Shown: positions 25,934 to 35,148, counted from the first letter of the stretch. The stretch is 64,000 bases of DNA from Planctomycetaceae bacterium (GCA_027487775.1 JAIYCY010000031.1:62001-126000); one strand, 5' to 3'. A program made the numbers and translations. The notes: generated by a model not told the origin, from the sequence alone.

Positions 25934-28078
25934 ATGGCCCAGACAGCATCAACCAAAACCCGCCGTGAGACCGCCGAAACGATGGCGGCGCGTCAGAAGG
26001 AGATTTCGGTCTCCGAGTTTTTCGCCAAGAATCGCCACCTGCTCGGATTCGACAACCCGCGAAAGGCACTGCTGACCGCGGTCAAGGAAGCCGTCGACAA
26101 CTCACTCGACGCATGTGAAGAAGCCGGCATCCTGCCGAGTGTGACCGTGATCATCGAAGACCTCGAACCGACCCGACCTGCGACGCAGAAGGCGTCGAAG
26201 TATCGCGTAACCGTCGTCGACAACGGACCCGGCATCGTTCGAAAGCAGGTCGAAAACGTCTTCGGGCGTCTGTTGTTCGGATCGAAGTTCCATCGACTCA
26301 AAATGTCGCGCGGGCAGCAAGGCATCGGCATCAGTGCCGCCGGCATGTACGGACTGATCACCACGGGCAAGCCCATGATCATCCACACACGTCCGAGCGC
26401 GAAGAAGCCCGCCCATCACATCGAATTGGCGATGAACACCAAGACGAATCGCGCGGAAGTCACCGTCGATTCGGAGACCGAGGATTTTCCCCCGCAGCGA
26501 TTCAAGAATCTGCACAAGGGGACGCGCGACGAGTTGTTCCTTCGAGCAACCGACTATCCGACCGGAACGAGCGTCAGCATCGAACTCGAGGGCCGCTACC
26601 AACGCGGTCGTGGAAGCGTCGATGAATTCCTCGAACTCACCGCCATCGCCAATCCGCACGCGCTCGTCACGTTCGTTCCACCCACGCGTGTGATGGAAGA
26701 GGAAAGGGAAGACCTCACTGGCAAGAACCACGAGGAAGCCCCGCTTCTGATCGACGAGAAGACCGCAGCATTCTCCGCTGCCGACCCGAGCAAGGCGGTC
26801 GCACCGGTGGCAATCCTCGAAACCATCGAGCGCGACGGCGTAACGATTTTCCCGCGCGGAACCGACATCCTTCCGCCCGAAACCAAGGAGATTCAGCCGC
26901 ACCCCAAGGGTGTCGAACTCGGCACGCTTTTGCAGATGGTCAAAGACCAGCAGCACGTCGAAGGCGGCACGCTTTATCAATTCCTCCAAGACCGCTTCTG
27001 TCGCATCAGCCCATCAACGGCAGGCACGCTGTGCGAAAAGATCGGACTCAGCAGCCGATCCAGACTTGCAAGCGTCGAACCGCAACACGTCGAGAAGCTC
27101 TTCAAGGCGTTCGAAGATGTCCGACTCCAGCCCCCGCCGACAGATTGCCTCGCACCGATCGGCGTGCAGCAGCTTCTCAAAGGGATCACCAAAGGCATCA
27201 AGGCAGAGTTTTATTGCGCGAGCACGCGCGAGCCGAACGTCTACCGAGGCAGGCCTTTTCAGATCGAGGCCGCGCTGGCATTCGGCGGAGAGTTGCCCGG
27301 ACAAGACTCGGCCCGCGTGATTCGATTCGCCAATCGCGTCCCGCTTCTGTTTCAGCCCAGCGCCTGCAGTAGCTTCAAAGCTGTCACCGAAACCGGCTGG
27401 CGCAACTACAACCTCTCACAGCCGCGCGGGTCGCTGCCGGTGGGCCCGCTGGTGATCATGATTCACATGGCCAGCGTCTGGGTTCCGTTCACGAGCGAGT
27501 CGAAGGAAGCGATCGCCGACTACGACGAGATTCGCAAGGAGATGAAACTCGCCCTGATGGAATGCGGTCGCAAGCTAGGCACCTACCTGCGCAAGCGGCA
27601 GGCGATGGCCAAGCAAGCCGAACGGCGTGACGTCTTCGAGCGGTACATCGGGGAGATCACCAAGGCCGTCAACGCCATCACCGGCGAAGACGCGAAAAAG
27701 CTCTACGAAGCCCTGCTGAATCAGGCCCGCAAACGCACCGCCATCGCGGACGCAAAACTCGACGAAGAGGGCAAGGTCATCAAGGCCGAGGAAGAGCTCA
27801 AAAACGACGACAGCGTCGTGCTCGTCGAGAGTCGAATGACGCAATCAGAGAAGTCATCCGACCCGGATGAAGCCCCCGCGACGGGCGAATCGACCGCACG
27901 TGAATCATTGAATGAATCAAACGAAGAGCCCGGCCGTAAGGTGACGGAATCCAAACCAAAGAAGATAGCAAGACCTAAGAGCAAGGCCGCCGGAAAATCA
28001 GATTCGGCAGGAAGGCAAAAGTCCAAGAAGCTCGTCGAGAAAAAGTCGAAAGGCTCCAAGGGCGGATTGTTTGACTAA
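25934..28078 (+). CDS. top6B: DNA topoisomerase VI subunit B
   Basis: The ATPase subunit of a type IIB topoisomerase, which needs the Spo11-like A subunit to cut DNA. The 714 residues begin with an FAKNRHLLGFDNPRKAL segment. The GHKL ATP site follows: EAVDNSLDA (Glu52, Asn55), VVDNGPGI (96-101) and SRGQQGIGISAAGMYG (126-140). The transducer domain includes a LPVGPLVIMIHMASVWVPFTSESKEAIADYDEI stretch with the switch-lysine region. From about residue 640 the tail is low-complexity and Lys/Ser-rich, absent from typical archaeal proteins. GGAGG at 25918-25922 sits 11 bases before ATG 25934, favouring it over ATG 25925. No subunit A gene is adjacent. Confidence 0.93.
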   Translation: MAQTASTKTRRETAETMAARQKEISVSEFFAKNRHLLGFDNPRKALLTAVKEAVDNSLDACEEAGILPSVTVIIEDLEPTRPATQKASKYRVTVVDNGPGIVRKQVENVFGRLLFGSKFHRLKMSRGQQGIGISAAGMYGLITTGKPMIIHTRPSAKKPAHHIELAMNTKTNRAEVTVDSETEDFPPQRFKNLHKGTRDELFLRATDYPTGTSVSIELEGRYQRGRGSVDEFLELTAIANPHALVTFVPPTRVMEEEREDLTGKNHEEAPLLIDEKTAAFSAADPSKAVAPVAILETIERDGVTIFPRGTDILPPETKEIQPHPKGVELGTLLQMVKDQQHVEGGTLYQFLQDRFCRISPSTAGTLCEKIGLSSRSRLASVEPQHVEKLFKAFEDVRLQPPPTDCLAPIGVQQLLKGITKGIKAEFYCASTREPNVYRGRPFQIEAALAFGGELPGQDSARVIRFANRVPLLFQPSACSSFKAVTETGWRNYNLSQPRGSLPVGPLVIMIHMASVWVPFTSESKEAIADYDEIRKEMKLALMECGRKLGTYLRKRQAMAKQAERRDVFERYIGEITKAVNAITGEDAKKLYEALLNQARKRTAIADAKLDEEGKVIKAEEELKNDDSVVLVESRMTQSEKSSDPDEAPATGESTARESLNESNEEPGRKVTESKPKKIARPKSKAAGKSDSAGRQKSKKLVEKKSKGSKGGLFD

Positions 28079-28120
28079 GGCGGAGGCATTGATTCCTGAT
28101 CTGTTGGCAGGGGCAAATCC

Positions 28121-28885
28121 ATGTTGGATCAATCGATCATCCAGTCGGCGCTATCGCGTCACCCGTATCCGATGCTATTCGCCACGATGAGTGGTGCGCA
28201 TTTGTATGGGTTTGCATCCGAAAACTCCGACTACGACATCCGCGGCGCTCACATCACGCCGGCCGTGCAGATGCTCGGACTTGCCGAGCCGAACTTGACG
28301 CACGAGATCATGGATAAGACCTTGCCGATCGAGATCGACCTGGTCACGCACGACGTCCGCAAGTTTTTTCAGCTGCTGTTGAAGAACAACGGGTATGTTC
28401 TTGAGCAGGTACTGTCACCATTGGTGGTTCACGCGATCCCAGAGTTTGACGAGCTAAAGTCCCTGGCTCCGAAGACGATTACCCGCCACCACCATCATCA
28501 CTTCCGAAACTTCGGACAGAATCAATGGGAGCTCGTTGTCAAGAACGGCAGACCGACGGTGAAGGGTTTGCTTTACACTTACCGCGTTCTCCTGGCTGGT
28601 ATTCATCTGATGCGTACGGGAGAGGTAGAGTCGAACTTGGTGAGACTCAACGAGTCTTTTCGACTCTCTTACATCAACGAACTCATCGCGATGAAAGTCG
28701 GCGGACGCGAAAAGGACGAACTCGTCGGGCAGAACTTGGCGACTCATGAGACCGAATTCAATCGGCTAAAGCTCCTCTTGGACGAATCGAGAGAAAGGTC
28801 GCTGCTACCCGAAGAGCCAAGCTGCCGAAGAGAACTCGATGACCTGCTAGTTCGATTGCGTGTCGCAACTCTTCCGGTGGCTTGA
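28121..28885 (+). CDS. Predicted nucleotidyltransferase, YcgL (COG3541) type
   Basis: A 254-residue protein with the nucleotidyltransferase start SGAHLYGFASENSDYDIRGAHI (about 24-45), where the Ser, Gly and paired Asp residues match the minimal nucleotidyltransferase core. Further Asp-containing segments, EIDLVTHDVRKFFQLLLKNN, complete the metal site and the following helix. The resemblance is to COG3541/YcgL proteins, sometimes found near RNA repair or phage genes; substrate unknown. Codon use looks less GC-biased than in the neighbours, suggesting possible acquisition. It starts 42 bp after top6B. Confidence 0.75.
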   Translation: MLDQSIIQSALSRHPYPMLFATMSGAHLYGFASENSDYDIRGAHITPAVQMLGLAEPNLTHEIMDKTLPIEIDLVTHDVRKFFQLLLKNNGYVLEQVLSPLVVHAIPEFDELKSLAPKTITRHHHHHFRNFGQNQWELVVKNGRPTVKGLLYTYRVLLAGIHLMRTGEVESNLVRLNESFRLSYINELIAMKVGGREKDELVGQNLATHETEFNRLKLLLDESRERSLLPEEPSCRRELDDLLVRLRVATLPVA

Positions 28886-28991
28886 GAGTCGCTCTGTCTT
28901 TACAAAGCAAGGGTCAATCCAGAGCCTGAAATCTGAGTATTCGAGCATACCATCGCGTCGGAGAATGTCGCCGGGTATATTGGTTGCCCTG

Positions 28992-29366
28992 ATGTTGACC
29001 AAGCTTCTTAAGGCCAAGATTCACCGCGCTCGCGTGACGGAAACGCAGATCGATTACCACGGCTCGATCCGCATCGATATGGATCTCCTGCGGGCAAGCG
29101 GGATCGTGCCGAACGAGGCGGTGCTGGTCGTCGATTGCGACAACGGGAACCGCTTCGAGACGTACGTCATTCCCGGCGAGGCGGGCAGCGGCGTGATCGG
29201 TGTGTACGGTGCGGCAGCGCGACTGACGGCGGCTGGGCACGTCGTCATCATCATGTCATTCATCCACGCCGAGAAGAAAGAGATCGCACTCCACGCCTCG
29301 AACGTGTTGATTCTCAACGACGACAATCACGTCGCCGAAAAAATCACCCAACCTTCGGCGATTTAG
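28992..29366 (+). CDS. panD: Aspartate 1-decarboxylase
   Basis: Makes beta-alanine from aspartate for pantothenate and CoA synthesis, using a pyruvoyl group formed by self-cleavage. The 124-residue proenzyme, counted from ATG 28992, has the Gly24-Ser25 cleavage site (YHGSI) at exactly the position known in the family, plus SIRIDMDLLRASGI, NGNRFETYVIPGEAGSGVIGVYGAAARL and VIIMSF. The longer frame starting upstream (28860) overlaps the preceding gene and adds 44 unsupported residues. It ends 55 bp from the convergent coaX, another CoA-pathway gene. Confidence 0.95.
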   Translation: MLTKLLKAKIHRARVTETQIDYHGSIRIDMDLLRASGIVPNEAVLVVDCDNGNRFETYVIPGEAGSGVIGVYGAAARLTAAGHVVIIMSFIHAEKKEIALHASNVLILNDDNHVAEKITQPSAI

Positions 29367-29421
29367 GCATCGCTTGAAGGCCTCTGCCGCCAGTTGCCCG
29401 GCCAAAGCGAACCGATTTGGG

Positions 29422-30195
29422 TCACGATCCGTGTTTGATGTGATGTTCTGCGTATGCGAGTGCGATCCCGTAGAGCAGCAGGTCAGGACTGACTGCGTGG
29501 ACAATCTCCCAGCCTTCGAAAAGTGCGGCGGCATCTCCGCCAGTTGCGATGACTTCAGGCCAGGTCCCGCTGGCTTCGGCCCATCGTTCTGCCATGGTCT
29601 GGACCAGCCCGCGTAGTGCGTGCGTCACGCCGTGCCGCATCGACTCGACTGTGTCGGTTCCCCAGTCGCTCGTCGGAGCTGAAAATGCGATCGCCGGGAG
29701 TTGACCCGTCTTCTCGTGCATTGCACCAAGCATCATGCCGACGCCCGGTGCGATGGCTCCGCCGACGAGTTCGCCCTTGTCGTTGCACAGGTTGACCGTC
29801 ATGGCAGTTCCCGCATCGACCACCACGCAAGCCTTGCCCAACTGCTCATAAGCCGCCGCCGTCACGAGCACGCGGTCAACGCCCGTCTTCTCCGGTTCCT
29901 TCGTCAAGACCTTGATCGGCAATTCGATCTCGTTCCCGACCCACAGAACCGCCTGCCCGGTCGCCGACTTCACCACCGCCTCGACCTGCTCAAGCAGCCC
30001 CGGCACGACGCAACACCCCGCGACCTCTGCACCGCTCACGCCGGCAAACTCCGACCAAACCTCCGCCAATTGCCCAGGCCAGTCGTGATGCGACGCGCGC
30101 GACAGCCGCCTCACCTGTTTCAACTCACCGGCCAAAAACGCACCCACATGCAGACGCGAATTCCCCACCGCGATCACCATCAGATTGATGTCCAT
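29422..30195 (-). CDS. coaX: Type III pantothenate kinase
   Basis: Phosphorylates pantothenate, the first committed step to CoA. The 257-residue protein starts MDINLMVIAVGNSRLHVG, where the usual aspartate-glycine-asparagine phosphate loop is represented by AVGNSRLHVG. ELPIKVLTKEPEKTGVDRVLVTAAAYEQ and VVDAGTAMTVNLCNDKGELVGGAIAPGVGMML carry the GVDR and DAGTA motifs typical of CoaX. The first-strand Asp, normally in IDxGNT, is replaced by Val-Gly, a deviation worth noting. ATG 30195 is chosen; the frame continues upstream without support. Confidence 0.88.
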   Translation of the reverse strand: MDINLMVIAVGNSRLHVGAFLAGELKQVRRLSRASHHDWPGQLAEVWSEFAGVSGAEVAGCCVVPGLLEQVEAVVKSATGQAVLWVGNEIELPIKVLTKEPEKTGVDRVLVTAAAYEQLGKACVVVDAGTAMTVNLCNDKGELVGGAIAPGVGMMLGAMHEKTGQLPAIAFSAPTSDWGTDTVESMRHGVTHALRGLVQTMAERWAEASGTWPEVIATGGDAAALFEGWEIVHAVSPDLLLYGIALAYAEHHIKHGS

Positions 30196-30296
30196 AACCC
30201 GTAAACTTACACCCACCAAGCCAGTTTCCGCTATCCCTCGCCCCAAGATCCTGCTATCATTTGCCAAGGAATTCTTTCACGAGGTCACCCAAAACC

Positions 30297-30506
30297 ATGC
30301 TTCCACTCGCACTCGGAATGCCCGGCCCGCTCGAACTCATCATCATCGGCGCCATCGGTCTGCTTCTCTTCGGCAAGCGTCTGCCCGAAGTCGGCAAAGG
30401 CCTCGCACGCGGAATTATAGAGTTTAAGAACGGCCTTCGCGAAGTGACCGACGAGGTCGAAAAGCCCGCACCCAAATCCATCGAATCCAAAACCGAACCC
30501 AAGTGA
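30297..30506 (+). CDS. tatA: Sec-independent protein translocase TatA/E
   Basis: A 69-residue single-helix protein: hydrophobic GPLELIIIGAIGLLLFGKRLPEVGKGLARGIIEFKNGL with the conserved FGxxxLPExG hinge, an amphipathic helix and a short acidic/basic tail. It would assemble the Tat pore that exports folded proteins such as the DUF1501 protein at the window start. ATG 30297 precedes the conserved start; ORFs beginning at 30261 are too long. It is transcribed divergently from coaX. Confidence 0.93.
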   Translation: MLPLALGMPGPLELIIIGAIGLLLFGKRLPEVGKGLARGIIEFKNGLREVTDEVEKPAPKSIESKTEPK

Positions 30507-30643
30507 CAGCCCGGCCCGACTCACTCGCGATACCAAACGATCCCGCCCAAAACATCGGGCGTGCCCTGCACGAATCGAGCATGGCCCGGTCTCTAGTCTG
30601 GCCTCTTCCGTGCTGCGTAAGGACGTGTCCAACCGGAGGCACC

Positions 30644-31414
30644 ATGCTTCATGCCCGGACTCTCAAAAATCGCGCATCTCGTCATCACTTGAGCCTGCGA
30701 AAACGAGTCCTGCTGCCGATGCTGTGCATGGCCGTTGCCCTCGGATCGCCTGCGATCTTTGCGCAATCCGGGTCTGCTTCCGCATCGTCGGGCGCGTCGA
30801 GTCCGCGTCAGGCAGAGGCTTCGATGGCCCGACTGCTCAACGGTCGGCTCAGCTTCATCGATCTGGACCAAACACCGCTCGCCGACGTCGTCGAACTTCT
30901 TCGCAACGATCTTCGCATGAACGTTTTTGTGAATTGGACCGCCCTTGAGTTCGCCGGCATCGATCGCATGACGCCGATCACGCTCAAGCTCCGCAACGTT
31001 CGCGTCGATAAGCTGCTTGATCTCATCCTTCGTCAGGCCTCACCCGACAACGCACTCTCTCATTATCTTGACGGCAACGTCCTGCACATCACCACGCGAC
31101 AAATTGCCGACGAAGCGCTTGTGACGCGTGTCTATCCCGTCATGGACCTCCTCGTCGAGATTCCCAATTTCGTCGGGCCGACATTCAACCTCGATGCGTC
31201 GAACGAGGGCGGTTCAAGTCCGTTTGGCGGATCGAACAACGAATCAGGCGCAGACGATGACGTCGACGCGCGTATCGAAAAGCTCATCCAGTTGATCCAG
31301 GAGACAATCGAACCCGACATCTGGCGTGACAACGGCGGAGTTGCTTCGATCCGATTCTTCATGGGCAACCTGATCGTCACCGCGCCGCGGCGCATCCACG
31401 ACCGCGTCGGGTGA
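30644..31414 (+). CDS. Exported STN-domain protein
   Basis: A 256-residue protein with a signal peptide (hydrophobic VLLPMLCMAVALGSPAIFA, cleavage near the AQS site) followed by a secretin/TonB short N-terminal (STN) type domain: LSFIDLDQTPLADVVELLRNDLRMNVFVNW and PITLKLRNVRVDKLLDLILRQ (about 70-135), ending in VLHITTRQ. The C-terminal third contains a Gly/Ser/Asn-rich loop and IEPDIWRDNGGVASIRFFMGNLIVTAPRRIHDRVG, resembling secretin-associated or planctomycete exported proteins. ATG 30644 has GGAGG at 30634-30638. Exact function unknown. Confidence 0.72.
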   Translation: MLHARTLKNRASRHHLSLRKRVLLPMLCMAVALGSPAIFAQSGSASASSGASSPRQAEASMARLLNGRLSFIDLDQTPLADVVELLRNDLRMNVFVNWTALEFAGIDRMTPITLKLRNVRVDKLLDLILRQASPDNALSHYLDGNVLHITTRQIADEALVTRVYPVMDLLVEIPNFVGPTFNLDASNEGGSSPFGGSNNESGADDDVDARIEKLIQLIQETIEPDIWRDNGGVASIRFFMGNLIVTAPRRIHDRVG

Positions 31415-31476
31415 ATCGCGTCCGGTCGTCCCGCCTTGGCGGGCAAGTTGTTTTCGTTTGCGTTAGATTCGCCCTC

Positions 31477-32295
31477 ATGCAATCGTTGCAAGGATTAGAC
31501 ATCGGATTCATCGGCGCGGGCAACATGGCCGAGGCGATGGCGCGGGCTCTGCTTCGGTCGGGCGTGCCAGCGAATCGACTGCGTGCCTGCGATCCGTCGG
31601 CGGATCGTCGCGAGGTGTTTCGCACGATCGGGATCGAGATCACAGAAACATCCGCTGAGTGGTCACGTGAGCCCGATTTGACCGTTCTGGCGGTCAAGCC
31701 GCAGATGATCACCGCCGCGCTGACCGGCCGTATTCCGGGCCGCTCGTTCTGCTCGATCGCAGCAGGAGTTCGCATCGAGACGCTCGCGCGTTTGCTCTCT
31801 GACACCGGACGATTTCCCGATCGACCGATCGTTCGCGCGATGCCCAATACGCCGCTCATGGTCGGCTGCGGCGCGACCGCGATCGCGCCCGGCCCGGGCG
31901 TCGACGCGACCACGGTCGATCGCGTACGCTCCATGTTCGAGTGTTCAGGTGTCTGCGTCGTCGTTGAAGAGTCACACATCGACGCAGTCACCGCCCTCTC
32001 CGGCTCCGGGCCGGCATACTTCTTTCTTCTGACCGAGCTGATGATTCGCGCGGGGGAATCGCTCGGCCTGTCTCGCGAAGTCTCATCCACGCTCGCCATC
32101 CAAACCGCCTGCGGCTCGGGCAAGATGCTCGGCGAGAGCGGCCTTGATCCCGTCGAACTCCGGCGGCGTGTCACCAGCCCCGGCGGAACCACGCAAGCGG
32201 CGATCGAATCCTTCGACGCATCACAGCTTGCTCGCATCGTGCAGGACGCACTCCGGGCCGCGCGCGACCGCGGGGTTGAACTCGCCGGGCGTTGA
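31477..32295 (+). CDS. proC: Pyrroline-5-carboxylate reductase
   Basis: NAD(P)H-dependent last step of proline synthesis. The 272-residue protein has the dinucleotide-binding GFIGAGNMAEAMA at 10-22, VLAVKPQM near 75, FPDRPIVRAMPNTPLMVGCG near 110-128, and the C-terminal ALSGSGPAYFFLLTELMIRAGESLGL plus SPGGTTQAAIESF active-site segments. ATG 31477 fits the conserved N terminus; the upstream extension has no support. It follows the STN-domain gene by 62 bp and precedes a glycosyltransferase gene. Confidence 0.95.
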   Translation: MQSLQGLDIGFIGAGNMAEAMARALLRSGVPANRLRACDPSADRREVFRTIGIEITETSAEWSREPDLTVLAVKPQMITAALTGRIPGRSFCSIAAGVRIETLARLLSDTGRFPDRPIVRAMPNTPLMVGCGATAIAPGPGVDATTVDRVRSMFECSGVCVVVEESHIDAVTALSGSGPAYFFLLTELMIRAGESLGLSREVSSTLAIQTACGSGKMLGESGLDPVELRRRVTSPGGTTQAAIESFDASQLARIVQDALRAARDRGVELAGR

Positions 32296-32366
32296 GTCGA
32301 CGATCGGACCATCGTACTGCGGATCGTGTCCGCCCGATCGACGCATGACTTTTGAGGATCGGTCCG

Positions 32367-33545
32367 TTGAAGATCGTTCACATCATCACGAGGCTCATCG
32401 TCGGCGGGGCTCAGGAGAACACACTCCTTTCCTGTGAGGGCCAGCACAGGCTCGGCCACGACGTGACGCTGCTCACCGGTCCGCCGCTCGGACCGGAAGG
32501 TTCGCTCCTTGATCGCGCACGATCGTTCGGCTACCGCGTCGAGATCATCGACGCGATGAAGCGCTCGATCCTGCCGGGCCAGGACATCCGCACCTATCGT
32601 TCGCTTGTTCAGCGTCTTGGCTCGATACAGCCCGACATCGTCCACACCCACAGCAGCAAAGCGGGGATCATCGGACGATTCGCCGCCCACAAGGCGCGTG
32701 TGCCGGGCATTGTTCACACGATCCACGGACTCAGCTTCACCAGTTCGAAGCACGCCATGGTCAATCGATTTTATCGACTGCTCGAACGGAAGACCGCGCC
32801 GCTGACGCATCGTATTGTGTGCGTCGCCACCGCGATGTCGCGCGAGAGTCTTCGTTACGGCATCGGCAGGCCCGAGCAATACAAGACCGTATTCAGCGGC
32901 ATGGAGATCGAGCCATTCGTCTCGCCGCGCGTGCCACGCCCAGCGATGCGCCAGCAACTCGGGCTCGCACCCGACGACATCGCCGTCGCGACGATCGCTC
33001 GATTGTTTCACCTGAAGGGTCACGACGATCTCATCGCACTTGCGCCGGAGCTTTGCCAGGCGAATCCGGGATTGAAATTCGTCTGGATCGGCGACGGCAT
33101 TCTGCGGAAGGATTTCGAAGAGCGGATCGCGCGGTTGAATCTGAGTGATCGATTCATTTTCACAGGACTTGTGGCGCCCGAGCGGGTGCCTGAGTTGATT
33201 CAGGCATGCGATATTCTCGCCCACCCGAGCCGTCGCGAAGGGTTGGCGCGGGCGATACCACAGGGCCAGCTTTGCGGTTGTCCGGTCGTTTGTTACGACA
33301 TCGACGGCAACGCCGAAGGCTTGATCGAGGGCGAAACAGGTTTTGCGATTCGTGCATTTGATGTCATGCATTTCGGGCGCGCAATCCAGACGCTCGCCTC
33401 CGATGCAGCGATGCGAAAGCGATTCGGCGAGAAGGGCCGGGCGTTTGCTTCTGATCGATTCAGTGCCGAGCGGATGGTCGCAGCGCTGGAGTCGATCTAT
33501 CGCGACGTGTTGCGTGAAAGTCGTCCGCGAGTGGGCGAGCGATGA
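32367..33545 (+). CDS. Glycosyltransferase family 4
   Basis: A 392-residue GT4-type glycosyltransferase. It begins KIVHIITRLIVGGAQENTLLS, has HTHSSKAGIIGRFAAHKARVPGIVHTIHG, the junction TVFSGMEIEPF, DIAVATIARLFHLKGHDDLI, FVWIGDGILRKDFEERI and the C-terminal HPSRREGLARAIPQGQLCGCPVVCYDIDGNAEGLIEG. The TTG at 32367 is chosen because GAGG lies nine bases upstream and similarity begins there. Its PIG-L deacetylase neighbour suggests a joint role in modifying a small glycoside or surface glycan, possibly bacillithiol-like; this is inference. Confidence 0.87.
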   Translation: MKIVHIITRLIVGGAQENTLLSCEGQHRLGHDVTLLTGPPLGPEGSLLDRARSFGYRVEIIDAMKRSILPGQDIRTYRSLVQRLGSIQPDIVHTHSSKAGIIGRFAAHKARVPGIVHTIHGLSFTSSKHAMVNRFYRLLERKTAPLTHRIVCVATAMSRESLRYGIGRPEQYKTVFSGMEIEPFVSPRVPRPAMRQQLGLAPDDIAVATIARLFHLKGHDDLIALAPELCQANPGLKFVWIGDGILRKDFEERIARLNLSDRFIFTGLVAPERVPELIQACDILAHPSRREGLARAIPQGQLCGCPVVCYDIDGNAEGLIEGETGFAIRAFDVMHFGRAIQTLASDAAMRKRFGEKGRAFASDRFSAERMVAALESIYRDVLRESRPRVGER

Positions 33546-33581
33546 TGTTTTGCGTGGCCGCGCGCGATTACACTTTGCGTC

Positions 33582-34286
33582 ATGATCAGCAACACGACAG
33601 AGACGAATCGAGCCCGACGATATCTCGTGGTCGCGCCGCATCCCGACGACGGTGAACTCGGCATGGGCGGGACGATTCTGAAACTCGTCCGCCAGGGACA
33701 CGCGGTGCATCTGCTGGACATGTGCAACGGCGAGCCCACGCCTCGGGGTTCGCCCGAGACGCGTGAGCGTGAATGGACCGCAGCCACTCGAATCCTCGGC
33801 TGCACGCGATCGAATCTGGGTCTTGTGAATCGTCAGATCACGCACGACCTTGCCTCGCGTCACGCGCTCGCTGCCGTCATTCGCGAGGTAAGGCCCGAGG
33901 TGATGTTCATCCCGTTTTCGCCCGACGCACATCCAGATCACGTCGCAGTCACCCGCATCGCCGAAGATGCGCGCTTCGACGCCAAGCTGACCAAGACCAA
34001 CATCCCCGGAGAGCCGTGGCATCCCAAGCGGATCATCTACTATTTCTGTACGCACCTTCGGATCGATTTCCGTCCGACGTTTTGCATCGACATCTCCGAC
34101 ACGCAATCGGAGAAGCTTCGCGCCTGTGCGTGCTACGAGAGTCAGGGACTCGCAACCCCGGGTGGTGCGATCGAGATGGTGACCGAGACGGCGGCGTATT
34201 TCGGGAACCGAATCGGCAGTGCCTACGCCGAGCCATTTTTCAGCCACGAGGTCATTGGACTGGCGGGTTTGAGCGAGTTGGTCTGA
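33582..34286 (+). CDS. PIG-L/LmbE family deacetylase (BshB1-like)
   Basis: A 234-residue zinc-dependent N-deacetylase. The metal-binding motif AAPHPDDGELGMGG (VVAPHPDDGELGMGG, His20, Asp22-23) opens the protein, followed by LLDMCNGEPTPRGSPETREREWTAATRILGC and FIPFSPDAHPDHVAV with the second histidine pair. The overall pattern is that of BshB1, which removes acetyl from GlcNAc-malate in bacillithiol synthesis, but LmbE relatives act on other GlcNAc derivatives. It lies 36 bp downstream of the GT4 gene, so a joint thiol or glycan pathway is plausible. Confidence 0.87.
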   Translation: MISNTTETNRARRYLVVAPHPDDGELGMGGTILKLVRQGHAVHLLDMCNGEPTPRGSPETREREWTAATRILGCTRSNLGLVNRQITHDLASRHALAAVIREVRPEVMFIPFSPDAHPDHVAVTRIAEDARFDAKLTKTNIPGEPWHPKRIIYYFCTHLRIDFRPTFCIDISDTQSEKLRACACYESQGLATPGGAIEMVTETAAYFGNRIGSAYAEPFFSHEVIGLAGLSELV

Positions 34287-34336
34287 GGATGAGTATGGAG
34301 TGTCGCGTAGGCTGAGTCGGCGTTGTGCTTGCCAGC

Positions 34337-34726
34337 TCACTCGTCGGCTGTCAGTCCGTTCGGGCCGATCAGCGCTTCTGCATCCTCGCTGACCTGCTTG
34401 AGTTGAGTTGCGATGACTTCGATCGCGGCGGGCAGACCCGTACGATCCGATCCCCGGGCGAGCATCTCGGCCGCATAGACGGTTTCGCGAAGCGGCAAGG
34501 CGCTGATGTTTCCTGAGAGCCCCTTGAGTGTGTGCAAAGGCTTCACCGCAGCCGGGTAGTCGGATGCTTCGACCGCCGCCTTGGCCATCCGTAGGAGGAT
34601 GGGCGCATCTCGGAGAAACAGCTTCAACAGCTGCACCGCAAGTCCACGATCTCCCATACACCGATCGACCAGACTCGAAACGTCGATGTGTGATTGCAGG
34701 ACGGCGGTTGATTCGTTCGGACTCAT
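34337..34726 (-). CDS. Histidine phosphotransfer (Hpt) domain protein
   Basis: A 129-residue stand-alone Hpt domain: helices with LVDRCMGDRGLAVQLLKLFLRDAP, then AAVKPLHTLKGLSGNISAL with the phospho-accepting His65. It would relay phosphate between a hybrid sensor kinase and a response regulator; neither is encoded nearby. ATG 34726 is preferred to the TTG at 34732. The gene is transcribed toward the PIG-L gene, and a 190-bp AT-richer spacer separates it from the tRNA gene. Confidence 0.9.
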   Translation of the reverse strand: MSPNESTAVLQSHIDVSSLVDRCMGDRGLAVQLLKLFLRDAPILLRMAKAAVEASDYPAAVKPLHTLKGLSGNISALPLRETVYAAEMLARGSDRTGLPAAIEVIATQLKQVSEDAEALIGPNGLTADE

Positions 34727-34929
34727 GTTCAATTAATCGACAAAAAAAACGGCTCACTTTACGTTTTGTGATCCGCTTCATTTTTACACGATCGAAACGC
34801 CGCTGGAGAAAGGCATTCCCTGCGGCGTGCCCGTGTATAACGTCTGTAAGTATAAGTAGCTGTCCAACATACCCCAATGCCGCCCCAAAGTGGCTGCCAA
34901 CCGACGCCAACCCGCTCCCCATCATCACT

Positions 34930-35002
34930 GGGCCGTGCCCGACTCGAACGGGCGACCGATCGCGTGTAAAGCGACTGCTCTGGCCAACTGAGCTAACGGC
35001 CC
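34930..35002 (-). tRNA. tRNA-Val, anticodon TAC
   Basis: On the minus strand all arms fold: acceptor GGGCCGT/ACGGCCC, D stem GCTC/GAGC, anticodon stem GTCGC/GCGAT around a TTTACAC loop (anticodon TAC at positions 34-36), and T stem GCCCG/CGGGC with loop TTCGAGT. The 73-nt gene does not encode CCA. Confidence 0.96.
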
Positions 35003-35148
35003 GCGTCGGGAACATAACTCCCATCCCCGCCATTTGCACGCCCATATGCCACCCCTTCCGATAACCAGATTCGATCGACCGATACAGATCCACGCTTCAT
35101 CGCCCGTCCGATTTGCCCTAGGCCGTTCGACCGTCTAATAAATCACAC

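Noticed and set aside
31377..35093. Minus-strand open frame of 1238 codons opposite proC, glycosyltransferase, deacetylase and tRNA genes
   Set aside because: It is antisense to well-supported genes and runs through the tRNA-Val; its length is explained by GC-rich codon bias on the other strand and it has no recognisable domain.
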